Source: Spirochaetales bacterium
GTDB lineage: Bacteria > Spirochaetota > Leptospiria > Leptospirales > Leptonemataceae
Assembly (NCBI GenBank): GCA_015075425.1
Contig: JABTUL010000001.1
Coordinates: 1,736,001 to 1,800,000, forward strand
Direction: 5' to 3'
DNA length: 64,000 nt
The notes beneath the pieces were generated by a model. That model saw only the letters and a program-made list of their open reading frames with translations, did no database searches and was not told where the DNA came from. How positions within the stretch are numbered: the first letter of the stretch is position 1; each line of letters opens with the position of its first letter. A program made the translations under genes and the position numbers. Below are positions 42,193-50,877 of this stretch, piece by piece.

Positions 42193-43200
42193 ATGTCCCT
42201 TTTTGTCGTACTCTGTCTCATCCTCTGTCTGCTTTTATTGCTCGGGCATTTTGGTTTGCCTGAACCTTACCTCCCCGGGCCGCCAGCGCCGGATCCGGAC
42301 CGCATCATGGCGGAGGCCGCTCCTTACCGCTTTGAGGGGCACAGCGGGGTCTGTTTCATTCTCTGCCATGGTTTTCGTGGCTCAGCCCATAACACCCGCA
42401 GCCTTGGAGAATTCATCCATCAGATGGGTCACACGGCTATCGGAGTCCTTTTGCCGGGTCATGGCACAACCATTGAAGAAATGACGAAGGTACGCTACTA
42501 CCACTGGTACGACCATCTGGAGAAAGTGTTCCTTGAGGAAAGGTCACGCTACCGGAAGGTGGTTCTCGTGGGTTTCTCTCTGGGGGGAATGCTCACTCTG
42601 GACGTTGCCGCCCGCAATGCCGACTCCTTCCGCCCCGCTGCTTTGATTACAATCTCCGCACCTGTTTTCCTCAATGGTTTTTACAATGGTCGGCTTGTGC
42701 TGGCTCATCCGACAGCTGCTCTATCCGGTATCATGCGCATCTTTCAAAAAGAATATCCGCTGGATAAAAAGTTACCGCCAGGAGTGCAACGCCAGAATCC
42801 GTGGGTGGGTTATATGGATAGCATGGCGCTCGATGCTTTCCATAGTTTCAAAATAAGCATGCGTGCGGTACGCAATCGCCTGGGAAGAATTTCCGTCCCC
42901 TACTGTTCTGTCATGGCCGCCAATGATCAGACAGTATCTGCGGAAAATCAGTTCTATATCTACTCACGCATTCAGAGCCGGGAAAAGCGCGCCTTCATGC
43001 TGCTTCTCCCTCCCGATCTAACCAACATGCATAGCCTTCTGACCCACCATTACGCCAGCCATAAGGTCTTCCACTTCATCAGACAATTTATCGATGACAC
43101 TCTGGACGAATCCGGCCAGGCGGAAAATGGCACCCCCCCTCTTATGGAACGCGTCAAAAATATTTTTCGCCGCAACAAACCAGAGGACCTGATCCACTGA
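42193..43200 (+). CDS. Alpha/beta-hydrolase, membrane-anchored lipase/esterase-like
   Basis: 335 residues. One N-terminal transmembrane or signal-anchor helix (LFVVLCLILCLLLLLGHFG, about 3-21), then a serine hydrolase core: oxyanion HGFRGSAHN (about 59), LLPGHG, the nucleophile elbow LVGFSLGGML (Ser about 128), acid in MAANDQTVS and His in NMHSLLTHH. This matches monoacylglycerol-lipase/carboxylesterase types. The C-terminal ~40 residues are charged. The substrate is unknown. Confidence 0.85.
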   Translation: MSLFVVLCLILCLLLLLGHFGLPEPYLPGPPAPDPDRIMAEAAPYRFEGHSGVCFILCHGFRGSAHNTRSLGEFIHQMGHTAIGVLLPGHGTTIEEMTKVRYYHWYDHLEKVFLEERSRYRKVVLVGFSLGGMLTLDVAARNADSFRPAALITISAPVFLNGFYNGRLVLAHPTAALSGIMRIFQKEYPLDKKLPPGVQRQNPWVGYMDSMALDAFHSFKISMRAVRNRLGRISVPYCSVMAANDQTVSAENQFYIYSRIQSREKRAFMLLLPPDLTNMHSLLTHHYASHKVFHFIRQFIDDTLDESGQAENGTPPLMERVKNIFRRNKPEDLIH

Positions 43201-43241
43201 AATGATTTGCCGCAGCCAGCGGCCCCCGAAGCCTGGCCTTC

Positions 43242-44831
43242 ATGCACAAGATTCTCATTTCTGACAAATTCGATCCGGAAGGAGTTGCCCGTCTGAAAGA
43301 AGCCGCCGGCATGGAAGTCATCTACAAAGGCGGACACAACCGCGAAGAGCTGCTTGAGTCGATCAGCCAGGCGCATGGCCTGATCATTCGTTCTTCCAGT
43401 CGAGTGGATGCGGAGCTACTCAGCCGGGCCACCCACCTGAAAGCGGTTCTGCGAGCCGGCGTGGGCGTGGACAACATTGACATTCCTGAATGTTCCCGGC
43501 GTGGCATCATCGTCATGAACGCACCGGGCGGAAATTCCGTTTCCACGGCGGAGCACGCTATCTCACTGTTGATGGCTCTGGCCCGCAATATTCCGCAAGC
43601 ACACTCCTCCATGAAGGCAGGGAAATGGGAAAAATCGAAATTTTCGGGCATCGAACTTACCGGAAAGACCCTTGGCGTTGTTGGACTCGGTCGCATTGGC
43701 AAAGAAGTGGTCAAGCGCGCCCGGGCGCTTAAAATGAATGTAATCGGTTTTGATCCCTTTATTCCAGCGGCCAACCTTTCCAGCCTGGAAATCGATATTG
43801 TGGAAAAAGAGCAGTTGCTTCGGGAAAGTGACTTTATTACCGTCCACACGCCCCTGACCGATGCTACAAAGGATTTTATCAATAAAAATAATTTTTCTCT
43901 CTTAAAAAAGGGCGTGCGGCTGGTCAACTGCGCCCGCGGCGGTATCTACAATGAGAACGACCTTCTCCCCGGCCTGGAAAGCGGTGTCATTGGAGGCGTT
44001 GCTCTGGATGTTTTCAGTACGGAACCGGTACCGGCCGATTTTCCTTTACGTGACCATCAGGCTGTCATCATGACGCCTCATCTGGGTGCCTCAACAACCG
44101 ATGCAGAATTTGCCGTGGCCATGGAGACAGTTGATGAAACTATAGAATTTTTCCAGCGCGGTATCGCCCGCAACTCTCTGAACTTTCCCACACTGGATCC
44201 CGAATCGCTTGATTTCCTGAAACCTTTTTATGATGGCGGAACGCGCATCGGCAAATTGATGAGTCTGGCCCTGAGAGGAGAAGTTAAAGAAATCCAGATT
44301 ATCTACTACGGGGAAGTGGCCGAGTACATGACCGATCCCGTCAGTGCTGCAATCATCCAGGGAGCCCTGGAAATTTCCTGCGGCGACGAAGTCAATTTTG
44401 TGAATGCTCCTTTTCTGGCCCGTGAGCGCAGCATTCAAATCACGGAAGAAAAGGATGCCGAATCAGTGGATTTTTCGCGGGCCGTCCGCGTGCGAATGAC
44501 TTCCAGTCAGGGTCAGCTCATCCAGCTTACCTTCACCTCCATCCAGAAAGAACCCCGAGTGATTTCCCTTTTTGGATTGCCACTGGAGTTCAAGCCTGAG
44601 GGTATTCTACTTCTGGTGGAAAACCAGGACGTGCCGGGAGTCGTGGGATCCATTGGAAGTTACCTGGGCCGGGTGCAGGTCAATATCGCCAGCATCGAAC
44701 TGGCCCGTGAATCTGCCGGCAAGAAAGCCCATTGTGTCATTGCTATTGATGAATTGCTAACAGCCGATCAGCTGGCTGACTTTGGTAAAATCGACCACAT
44801 CCTGCGCGTGGAACAGATTGATTTGCGATAA
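43242..44831 (+). CDS. serA: D-3-phosphoglycerate dehydrogenase
   Basis: First step of serine biosynthesis (3-phosphoglycerate to phosphohydroxypyruvate). 529 residues: substrate domain, Rossmann site LGVVGLGRIGKEVVKRA (about 144), catalytic Arg in NCARGGI, His in PHLGASTTDAE, then an intervening ASB domain (about 315-450) and a C-terminal ACT domain (about 455-529) for serine feedback. The long SerA form. Start ATG at 43242 lacks an obvious Shine-Dalgarno. Confidence 0.96.
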   Translation: MHKILISDKFDPEGVARLKEAAGMEVIYKGGHNREELLESISQAHGLIIRSSSRVDAELLSRATHLKAVLRAGVGVDNIDIPECSRRGIIVMNAPGGNSVSTAEHAISLLMALARNIPQAHSSMKAGKWEKSKFSGIELTGKTLGVVGLGRIGKEVVKRARALKMNVIGFDPFIPAANLSSLEIDIVEKEQLLRESDFITVHTPLTDATKDFINKNNFSLLKKGVRLVNCARGGIYNENDLLPGLESGVIGGVALDVFSTEPVPADFPLRDHQAVIMTPHLGASTTDAEFAVAMETVDETIEFFQRGIARNSLNFPTLDPESLDFLKPFYDGGTRIGKLMSLALRGEVKEIQIIYYGEVAEYMTDPVSAAIIQGALEISCGDEVNFVNAPFLARERSIQITEEKDAESVDFSRAVRVRMTSSQGQLIQLTFTSIQKEPRVISLFGLPLEFKPEGILLLVENQDVPGVVGSIGSYLGRVQVNIASIELARESAGKKAHCVIAIDELLTADQLADFGKIDHILRVEQIDLR

Positions 44832-44856
44832 AAGCAGGCATAAAAAAGCCGCCTCA

Positions 44857-44884
44857 CCTTACCCCTGAAAATCCAGGGGTAAGG
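44857..44884. terminator. Hairpin between convergent serA and thiolase genes
   Basis: An 11-bp perfect stem (CCTTACCCCTG with CAGGGGTAAGG) and a 6-base loop. Beyond it on the minus strand lies GAGGCGGC followed by six T, so it may end the thiolase transcript; on the plus strand there is no U-run. Position between two convergent genes favours a bidirectional terminator, but the gap between stem and T-run is wider than normal. Confidence 0.5.
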
Positions 44885-44922
44885 GTTGCGCGTGCCGCGC
44901 CCACTGCGGGACAACCGCCTGG

Positions 44923-46266
44923 CTAAATGGCTTCCAGGAGGATCGCCCCACCCACGCCGCCGCCGGCACAAATGGTTCCCAGGCAATTGGAAAGATTCTT
45001 TTCTTTCATGTGCATGATCTGATTGATGATGACCCGGATTCCTGTTGCACCCAGCGGATGGCCCAGAGCCAGCGTGCCGCCGTGCGGATTCACCTTCCCG
45101 GCTTTATTGGCTTCTTCCAGATCAAAACCATAAGATTTTTTCACTTCACGCATGGAGCCCAGAGCCGTGGCGGCAAAGGCTTCGTGGATTTCATAACCTT
45201 CAATATCCTTCCATTCCATCCCGGCCACTTCACGGGCTTTATTCATGGCAAAAGCCATACCGATTCCCATGTACGCCGGGTCCACACCGTACATACCCCA
45301 GCTTTTGATCGCCGCCACGGGTTTCAGACCCAGATCCCGGGCCTTGCCTTCCGTTGCCACGAAGAGGGCACCAGAACCATCAGAACGTGGGCAGGCATTG
45401 AACAGGGTAACGGCCGCTTCCGATTTGCCTTCCTGATAGGGAACGGTTATCCAATCCTTATACTTATCATAAAATTCCTTCAAGCTCATCCATTTGGAAT
45501 CAAAAATAACCGAAGCACGAGCAAAGCGGTCCTTGTTTTCCACCATGCCGGTCTTGGTCATGATGTATTCATCGTCTTCAAGGGAACCGTCCGCATGTTT
45601 CACGCTGAGTTGATAGGGTCTGTACTTACCGGCTTTGATGGCTTCATAAGCTTTGCGATAACTTTCGTAAGCGTACTCATCCAGGTCCGCTTTTTTGAGA
45701 GCGTAATTCTGCGCGGCAACCTCTCCGGTCATGGCCATATTGAGATGACGGATAGGATCGGTCAGGCCTTCCTCTACAGAGTCGACGATATCCACGCCAC
45801 CCTCCAGGGCTTCATTCCAGTTCTTTTTCAATTTTTCCACGCTGGAGAATTTTGCCTGATCGGTTCCTTTAAGATAAAAACCAAAGCGACTCATGCTTTC
45901 CAGTCCAACAATCGCATAGAGCTCACCCTCCCCGGTGATCAGGCGGCGCGCACCATCAACTACCGCTTCATAGCCACTGACACAATTGTTAGCCACGGTC
46001 ACAGCTGTGGATTGCAAAGGCAGATTGGCTTTTACAGCCATAACCCGGGCCACGTTCGGTGCTTTAGATGATTGTCCAATTTCTCCGGCCACAATTCCAT
46101 CTACATGCTTTTTCTCAATCCCCGATCTTTTGAAGATTTCTTCCAGAGCCAGGGTTCCCAGCTCATAGGATTCAAAAGAAGACAATGACTTTCCGGCCTG
46201 CCCTATAGGGGTGCGCACGGGCTCACAGATTACGAGTTTTTCGCCTTTGGGTGATTTGAGTAGCAT
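44923..46266 (-). CDS. Thiolase (acetyl-CoA acyltransferase)
   Basis: 447 residues. The nucleophilic Cys is in VANNCVSGYEAVVDGA (about 92), the active His in LALGHPLGATGIRV (about 403) and the second Cys in CLGTICAGGGVGGA (about 433), all intact. The 447-residue length and sequence around KADLDEYAYESYRKA suggest a degradative acyl-CoA thiolase (FadA/FadI-like) more than a biosynthetic AtoB, but either is possible. AAGGA precedes the ATG. Beta-oxidation is the main carbon route in Leptospira, which fits. Confidence 0.93.
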   Translation of the reverse strand: MLLKSPKGEKLVICEPVRTPIGQAGKSLSSFESYELGTLALEEIFKRSGIEKKHVDGIVAGEIGQSSKAPNVARVMAVKANLPLQSTAVTVANNCVSGYEAVVDGARRLITGEGELYAIVGLESMSRFGFYLKGTDQAKFSSVEKLKKNWNEALEGGVDIVDSVEEGLTDPIRHLNMAMTGEVAAQNYALKKADLDEYAYESYRKAYEAIKAGKYRPYQLSVKHADGSLEDDEYIMTKTGMVENKDRFARASVIFDSKWMSLKEFYDKYKDWITVPYQEGKSEAAVTLFNACPRSDGSGALFVATEGKARDLGLKPVAAIKSWGMYGVDPAYMGIGMAFAMNKAREVAGMEWKDIEGYEIHEAFAATALGSMREVKKSYGFDLEEANKAGKVNPHGGTLALGHPLGATGIRVIINQIMHMKEKNLSNCLGTICAGGGVGGAILLEAI

Positions 46267-46351
46267 AGGGTTCCTTTCCTTGAGAGTTGGCGGCCAGAAT
46301 TTCCAAACCGCAAGAGAATGCAGTCACTTTTTTGGATCCGGGCCGGACGGA

Positions 46352-47068
46352 CTATACCCGGCTGCGCTTTTCCCAGGTGAAAAAAAGACTCAAAACAACG
46401 TAATAGACCACATAAAGCAAGGACGCATAAACCACCGTAACACTGTGGTCGGGGGCCATAGCAACCTGATGCAATAGAAGGAGCGTGTACAGGGATGTCA
46501 AAATTACCGTGAGCTTTTTAAAGCGAATCATCCGCGACGGGTACAGGTAGAGAACGGGAACGAATACAAGGGCCACACACAGGAGCACGAGGAAAATCAC
46601 GGTGGCTGGCTCGGGTTGAAGCAAGAAAAAGTAAAAAATCAGGATGTTCCAGTAGGAGGGGAATCCTTTGAAGAAATGGTCTTCGGTTTTAGCATCGAGT
46701 TGACAGAACTGATAGGCGGAACTTAAGAGTATCAGGGCTGCGAGAATAAAGCTCATCGGGCTGCCGGCAATACCACTTTTCACCAGGAAGAAGGCCGGCA
46801 CCAGAGTATAATTTAAATAATCGACTATATTATCAAGTAGTGCGCCGTCAAAGCCCGGCATGACTTTTTTCACATTGGCACTGCGCGCCAGAGTCCCGTC
46901 CACCATATCAATCCCCATGGCCAAAAAAAGATAAAGGAAAGCAGACCGGTAATCACCCTCTGTGATACGCATGAGGGCCACCAGTCCGGCCACAGCGCCC
47001 GTCGCTGTCAGGATATGGACACTCAGGGCCAGAGCTTTGCGGTAGACACTCAGGGCTCTTTCTGTCAT
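46352..47068 (-). CDS. pcs: Phosphatidylcholine synthase
   Basis: Condenses CDP-diacylglycerol with choline. 238 residues and about seven membrane helices. The motif MVDGTLARSANVKKVMPG then GALLDNIVD fits the Pcs-specific form DG-x2-AR-x12-G-x3-D-x3-D exactly, rather than the x8 spacing of most CDP-alcohol phosphatidyltransferases. The longer frame to 47248 covers the PIG-L gene end and is not family-like, so the ATG at 47068 is preferred. Cytoplasmic-membrane enzyme; needs choline from outside. Confidence 0.88.
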   Translation of the reverse strand: MTERALSVYRKALALSVHILTATGAVAGLVALMRITEGDYRSAFLYLFLAMGIDMVDGTLARSANVKKVMPGFDGALLDNIVDYLNYTLVPAFFLVKSGIAGSPMSFILAALILLSSAYQFCQLDAKTEDHFFKGFPSYWNILIFYFFLLQPEPATVIFLVLLCVALVFVPVLYLYPSRMIRFKKLTVILTSLYTLLLLHQVAMAPDHSVTVVYASLLYVVYYVVLSLFFTWEKRSRV

Positions 47069-47117
47069 GCCACAGCGAGCTTCTGGCGGCAGTACTGTCA
47101 AGCAATCAGCAACAGAA

Positions 47118-47858
47118 TTAACATTCGGTCCATTGGTCGCGTCCGTGCCAGGCCAGAAATTCCCGGTACAGCTCCCGGGAATCGAGAAAGGAACGGCCAA
47201 AACGGCTCTCACGAAGCGTCCTCCCCTGATGGCCCGCCTTAAGCGCATAGGGGCCTCTGTTACGAAAATACCGCACCTGCCTTCTAATGATCCAGTGGTA
47301 TACTAAAAAGGGCCCCAGACCGAGAAATGTCCTTCGCTGGCTGCGGTATCTGACCAAAGAACGCAGGCTCGCAAGTCCTCCTGCCAGGGAAAATCGAATC
47401 ACAAACGGTTCCTTGTGCGGCCCGGGCGGCGCTTGCATCACCCTAAAGAGCGGAGAGCGAAGCTTCCAACTATTGTAAGCGGAAAAAGTGCAGAGATTGA
47501 TCGGTCCAAGGGCGCTGGCCAGAAGAAAGCAAGCGTCGTGATCGGGATGGCCGGCTTCCCAGTCATGCGTCCAGATTTCCCCCTCCTGAATTACCGGTAT
47601 ACTTTTCAGGGCAGTGAAAGTTTCTTTGAGCTTTTGATCGAGCAAACCATCCGTGGCACCGGTTGTCCTTCCTAAAAAAAAGATTTCCTGAACACCAAAA
47701 CGCGCCAGTTCCGCCCTGCTCTCCCCTTCTCTATTGGCCGACTGGTCGACCAGATAGACAGCCGTAACTTTCTGTCCCCGAGCCTGCCACTCGCGCAGCA
47801 CAGGATGCAAAAAAATTTCATCATCGCAATGTGCCAGAATCATATATATTTTTTCCAT
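47118..47858 (-). CDS. PIG-L/LmbE-family zinc deacetylase
   Basis: 246 residues. The zinc site AHCDDEIFLHP (normally AHPDDE; here Cys replaces Pro, residues 9-14) and the second ligand HPDHD (about 104-108) are present, as in N-acetylglucosaminyl-PI deacetylases and BshB. The C-terminal 100 residues are basic and unusual for the family. It follows a glycosyltransferase by 5 bases, suggesting the two act on the same sugar-linked substrate. Specific substrate unknown. Confidence 0.82.
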   Translation of the reverse strand: MEKIYMILAHCDDEIFLHPVLREWQARGQKVTAVYLVDQSANREGESRAELARFGVQEIFFLGRTTGATDGLLDQKLKETFTALKSIPVIQEGEIWTHDWEAGHPDHDACFLLASALGPINLCTFSAYNSWKLRSPLFRVMQAPPGPHKEPFVIRFSLAGGLASLRSLVRYRSQRRTFLGLGPFLVYHWIIRRQVRYFRNRGPYALKAGHQGRTLRESRFGRSFLDSRELYREFLAWHGRDQWTEC

Positions 47859-47863
47859 AGGAT

Positions 47864-48622
47864 CTATTTATTGTACAGTACGCTCTTTTGCCGCCTCCAG
47901 AATCGCTGCCACAAACGGGGCGGAAAACTGAGAAGCACCTGAGAAAGATCCATGCTGGAGACTTCGTTTCCGTAGCGTGCCGGCATGGGGATGTCCAGAA
48001 CCCGGGCTTTTTGCATTCCCAGAGCAAAAAGCATATCACATTCAAAAAAATAATCATCAGCAATCTCTGAAAGGGGCAAAAGAGCCAGCATCCTGGCGGA
48101 TATTGCCGTATAGCCGTTGGTGGGGTCCATAATGGACCAGTAGCCGTGTGAAAACTTGCTGAGAAACGAAAGGGCAAAATTTCCGCCCAGGCGAACCGGC
48201 GGCATACGCAGGATAACAGACACATCGCCAAACCGGTTGCCTTTTACATAATCAGCGGTACGCCGGGCAACCGGCTCAACCAGCTGCGGCAATAGACTCA
48301 CATCCATCTGACCATCACCATCGATTTTTACGATGATCTCCCGACAATCCGCGAGGGCCCGGGCGTAGCCGGCCTTCACCGCACCACCCACACCCATGTT
48401 CTTTTCATTACGTAATATTTGCACGTGACGACGCTCTGCCTGGCTCAACCGGGATAGCAACTCCTGGCCACTGGCATCCGGGCAACAATCATCAACAACA
48501 TAGATATGGCCGGCCCCACACAGAGAGCGCACCACCTCCGGCAGTGTTTCGCGTACGCGGAAGCTGGGGATAACAATGGCCAGTCGGGCCGGATCAATGA
48601 GCAATGGCGGCCGCCAATTCAT
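47864..48622 (-). CDS. Glycosyltransferase family 2 (polyprenyl-phosphate type)
   Basis: 252 residues. GT-A signature VIPSFRVRETLPEVV, donor-binding VVDDCCPDASG, ILRNEKNMGVGGAVKAGYARAL, and the DxD site KIDGDGQMDVSLLP. Ends with basic WRRQK and no C-terminal membrane anchor. The ATG at 48622 has GGGAAG just upstream; one at 48646 lacks it. Lies within the rsmA-GT2-PIG-L-pcs block; 29 bases overlap with rsmA. Confidence 0.85.
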   Translation of the reverse strand: MNWRPPLLIDPARLAIVIPSFRVRETLPEVVRSLCGAGHIYVVDDCCPDASGQELLSRLSQAERRHVQILRNEKNMGVGGAVKAGYARALADCREIIVKIDGDGQMDVSLLPQLVEPVARRTADYVKGNRFGDVSVILRMPPVRLGGNFALSFLSKFSHGYWSIMDPTNGYTAISARMLALLPLSEIADDYFFECDMLFALGMQKARVLDIPMPARYGNEVSSMDLSQVLLSFPPRLWQRFWRRQKSVLYNK

Positions 48623-49415
48623 AGTACTTCCCGGCAGGAATCTCATCGGCCCGCATGCTTAAGTCAAGGCCGAGTCTCCCGGCTGCAAAAAACCACTGCT
48701 CACTTGCCTGCCCCGAAATGCGCCAGGAATTGGCGATTTTCTTGCGCCGGGCCAGAAAGGAAGCCCGCAGAAGGCGTTCCAGAATAGCCGGTGGACAAAA
48801 GGGCCGGGGCCGGCGTTTCAGGGAAACCAGCAAAGAATCCACTGTGGGGCGAGGATAAAAAACAGCCGGACTGAGTCGAAAGTGCTCCTGACAGGTCGCC
48901 AGGTTGCCCACGTAGATACCCAGAGAAGAATCGTTCTCCATCAGGCGGCGCGCAAAATCCCGCTGGAAGAGAAACACAGAAGAATCAAAAGCGGCAAGGC
49001 CAGCAAGCAGGAGTTCTGTGGAGATGTAATAAGGAAGATTCCCGCAGCCCATAGCCGGGCCCCAGTCCCGGTGCATTAGCTCACGGGCGTCGCCCTCTTC
49101 AATCTGTAGCCTTCCCCCGGCAATCTGCTCGGGAAATCGCCCGCGCAGAATCCGGATTGCCACCGGATCAATTTCAATGGCGATGACTTTATTCTCCAGC
49201 AACAATTCTGCGGTTAAGGCCCCGGCACCCGGTCCGATTTCTATCCAGGTTGAAAACTCCGCTCCCAATTCCCGGACAACGGCTGCAATACGACGTGTGC
49301 TCGTTGGATCGATTAAAAAATTCTGGCCCAGGCTTTTGCGGATAGCGCCGCCCTGGGCGGCAAAAAGGGCACGCAACGTTCGGCCTGAAGTGTAGGAAAT
49401 TTCCTCAACCGGCAT
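48594..49415 (-). CDS. rsmA: 16S rRNA dimethyladenosine transferase
   Basis: KsgA: dimethylates A1518/A1519 of 16S rRNA and checks 30S assembly. 273 residues: SLGQNFLIDP, AdoMet motif I WIEIGPGAGALTAELL (about 57), acidic loop IEIDPVA, motif IV GNLPYYIST (about 124) and the C-terminal YPRPTVDSLLVSL. Overlaps the tldD gene by 11 bases at its start. Loss confers kasugamycin resistance in other bacteria. Confidence 0.95.
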   Translation of the reverse strand: MPVEEISYTSGRTLRALFAAQGGAIRKSLGQNFLIDPTSTRRIAAVVRELGAEFSTWIEIGPGAGALTAELLLENKVIAIEIDPVAIRILRGRFPEQIAGGRLQIEEGDARELMHRDWGPAMGCGNLPYYISTELLLAGLAAFDSSVFLFQRDFARRLMENDSSLGIYVGNLATCQEHFRLSPAVFYPRPTVDSLLVSLKRRPRPFCPPAILERLLRASFLARRKKIANSWRISGQASEQWFFAAGRLGLDLSMRADEIPAGKYYELAAAIAH

Positions 49416-50877
49416 TCATGCTGGACCAGAGAATGAAGGGACCACCGCAACCGGCAGCTACTGCTTCTTTATGATACTTCCCGCAGCCCCCGGACAGGTT
49501 GAGCGGAGCCACGCCGGGTTGCGGAGCCTGACTGGCCCCGGCAATCGAAGCCAGCAAATCGGGAACAAAGCCGGAGAGTTCTACATGCCCGCCTTGAGGT
49601 CCGACAAAAATGCGCCCGGTCAATTGTCCGTTCTCTATCTCTTCCAGGTATTCCGTGCCCGCGGTGAGCCGTGCACCCTTGGGGTCTTCCATTCCACCAT
49701 GCGAATGACGGGCCAGAAATCCATAGTCAACTTTTTGTAATAATTCTGTAAAAGAAAGATCACCGGCAGCAAAGTAAGTATTGGTCTGCCGACTCAGAGC
49801 CGGCCGGCGCCAGGATTCGCGTTTACCATTGGCAGTACGCGGCAGGCCGAGTCTGACGGCAGAAAGCAAATCGGTCATAGGATTTTGTAAAAATCCTTTT
49901 TCAATAAGCAGTGTCGGATCTGCTGGCTGCCCTTCGTGGTCAAAGAAATAGGATGCGTTGGTTCCGGTGGATTCCGTACCGTGCCTGTACAGAGCTGGAT
50001 CATTGACGATGGTAGCATACTCATTGCCCACACGTTCCTTGCGCTCGCGGTACACCGGGGCAATGCTACGGCCTGCCAGGCAGGTATCTGCCTCCTGCGT
50101 ATGACCGAATGCCTCATGGGCAATGACACCGGTAACATCAGGGCCGGTGAGGATTTTATAGAACCCGGGTTTTAGCCGGCCGGCACGAGCCAGCTCATAA
50201 GGGCGCACAGCGAGCTCGTGCAAATCTCCTTCCTTCAGGGAAACCCCATCAAGGCCACACTGACCTCCACAGTACACCCGGCGACTCTGCCCGGTGGGAG
50301 TGGAGCTCACGATGATGGCCATGGAAAGCGGCAAAACCTGTTGCCAGTTACGGTAACGATCCACAAATATATGACGGGTCAATCGCTGCTGAACGCTGGA
50401 ACGGATGTAGAGCCGATCCAGGTTGTGCTCACGGGCATATTCATCGGCTGCCGATCGTACCTGATCGGACAACTCGCGTGCCCGGGAAAGGATCCATTCA
50501 GCGGCGGCGATTTCTTCCAGTCGGTGCCCGGGCGGATAATAATCTGCCCGGGCCGGTTCCTGGATCTCCGGCCGGTAGGGAAATTCACTGCTGGAATTCA
50601 CCCGGGCCAGTTCGCGCAATCGCCGGGCACATTCCTTGAGGAAGGAAAAATCGAAGTTGTTGGTGGCGGCCTCAAAATTTTTTCCTCCCCGGAAAATGCG
50701 CAGTACGAGACCCGTGTCGCTCTGGACCTGTATACTTTCCAGGGGATCGACAGCAGCCATGGTACCTGTGACCTGTTCAAAACTCACAAAGGCATAACCG
50801 TCCAGGTCTTTTTCCATTTCTTTTACCAGTTCCGGTAAGAAATCTCTTAATTTATTGCTATCAACTGTGACCGGCAA
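49405..50877 (-). CDS. tldD: TldD-type metallopeptidase
   Basis: 490 residues. Catalytic zinc motif VIAHEAFGHTQEADTC (His/Glu about 254-258) is intact, as is the late FVGPQGGHVELSG. TldD works with TldE to degrade or mature peptides (microcin B17, CcdA in E. coli). Starts with TTG at 50877, with AGGGGG six bases upstream, overlapping the TldE-like gene by 17 bases. No precursor peptide gene is seen nearby. Confidence 0.88.
   Translation of the reverse strand: MPVTVDSNKLRDFLPELVKEMEKDLDGYAFVSFEQVTGTMAAVDPLESIQVQSDTGLVLRIFRGGKNFEAATNNFDFSFLKECARRLRELARVNSSSEFPYRPEIQEPARADYYPPGHRLEEIAAAEWILSRARELSDQVRSAADEYAREHNLDRLYIRSSVQQRLTRHIFVDRYRNWQQVLPLSMAIIVSSTPTGQSRRVYCGGQCGLDGVSLKEGDLHELAVRPYELARAGRLKPGFYKILTGPDVTGVIAHEAFGHTQEADTCLAGRSIAPVYRERKERVGNEYATIVNDPALYRHGTESTGTNASYFFDHEGQPADPTLLIEKGFLQNPMTDLLSAVRLGLPRTANGKRESWRRPALSRQTNTYFAAGDLSFTELLQKVDYGFLARHSHGGMEDPKGARLTAGTEYLEEIENGQLTGRIFVGPQGGHVELSGFVPDLLASIAGASQAPQPGVAPLNLSGGCGKYHKEAVAAGCGGPFILWSSMNAG

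Noticed and set aside
45010-46071. 353-codon plus-strand ORF
   Set aside because: Lies fully antisense to the thiolase gene, whose catalytic motifs are intact; His/Phe-rich composition typical of a shadow frame.
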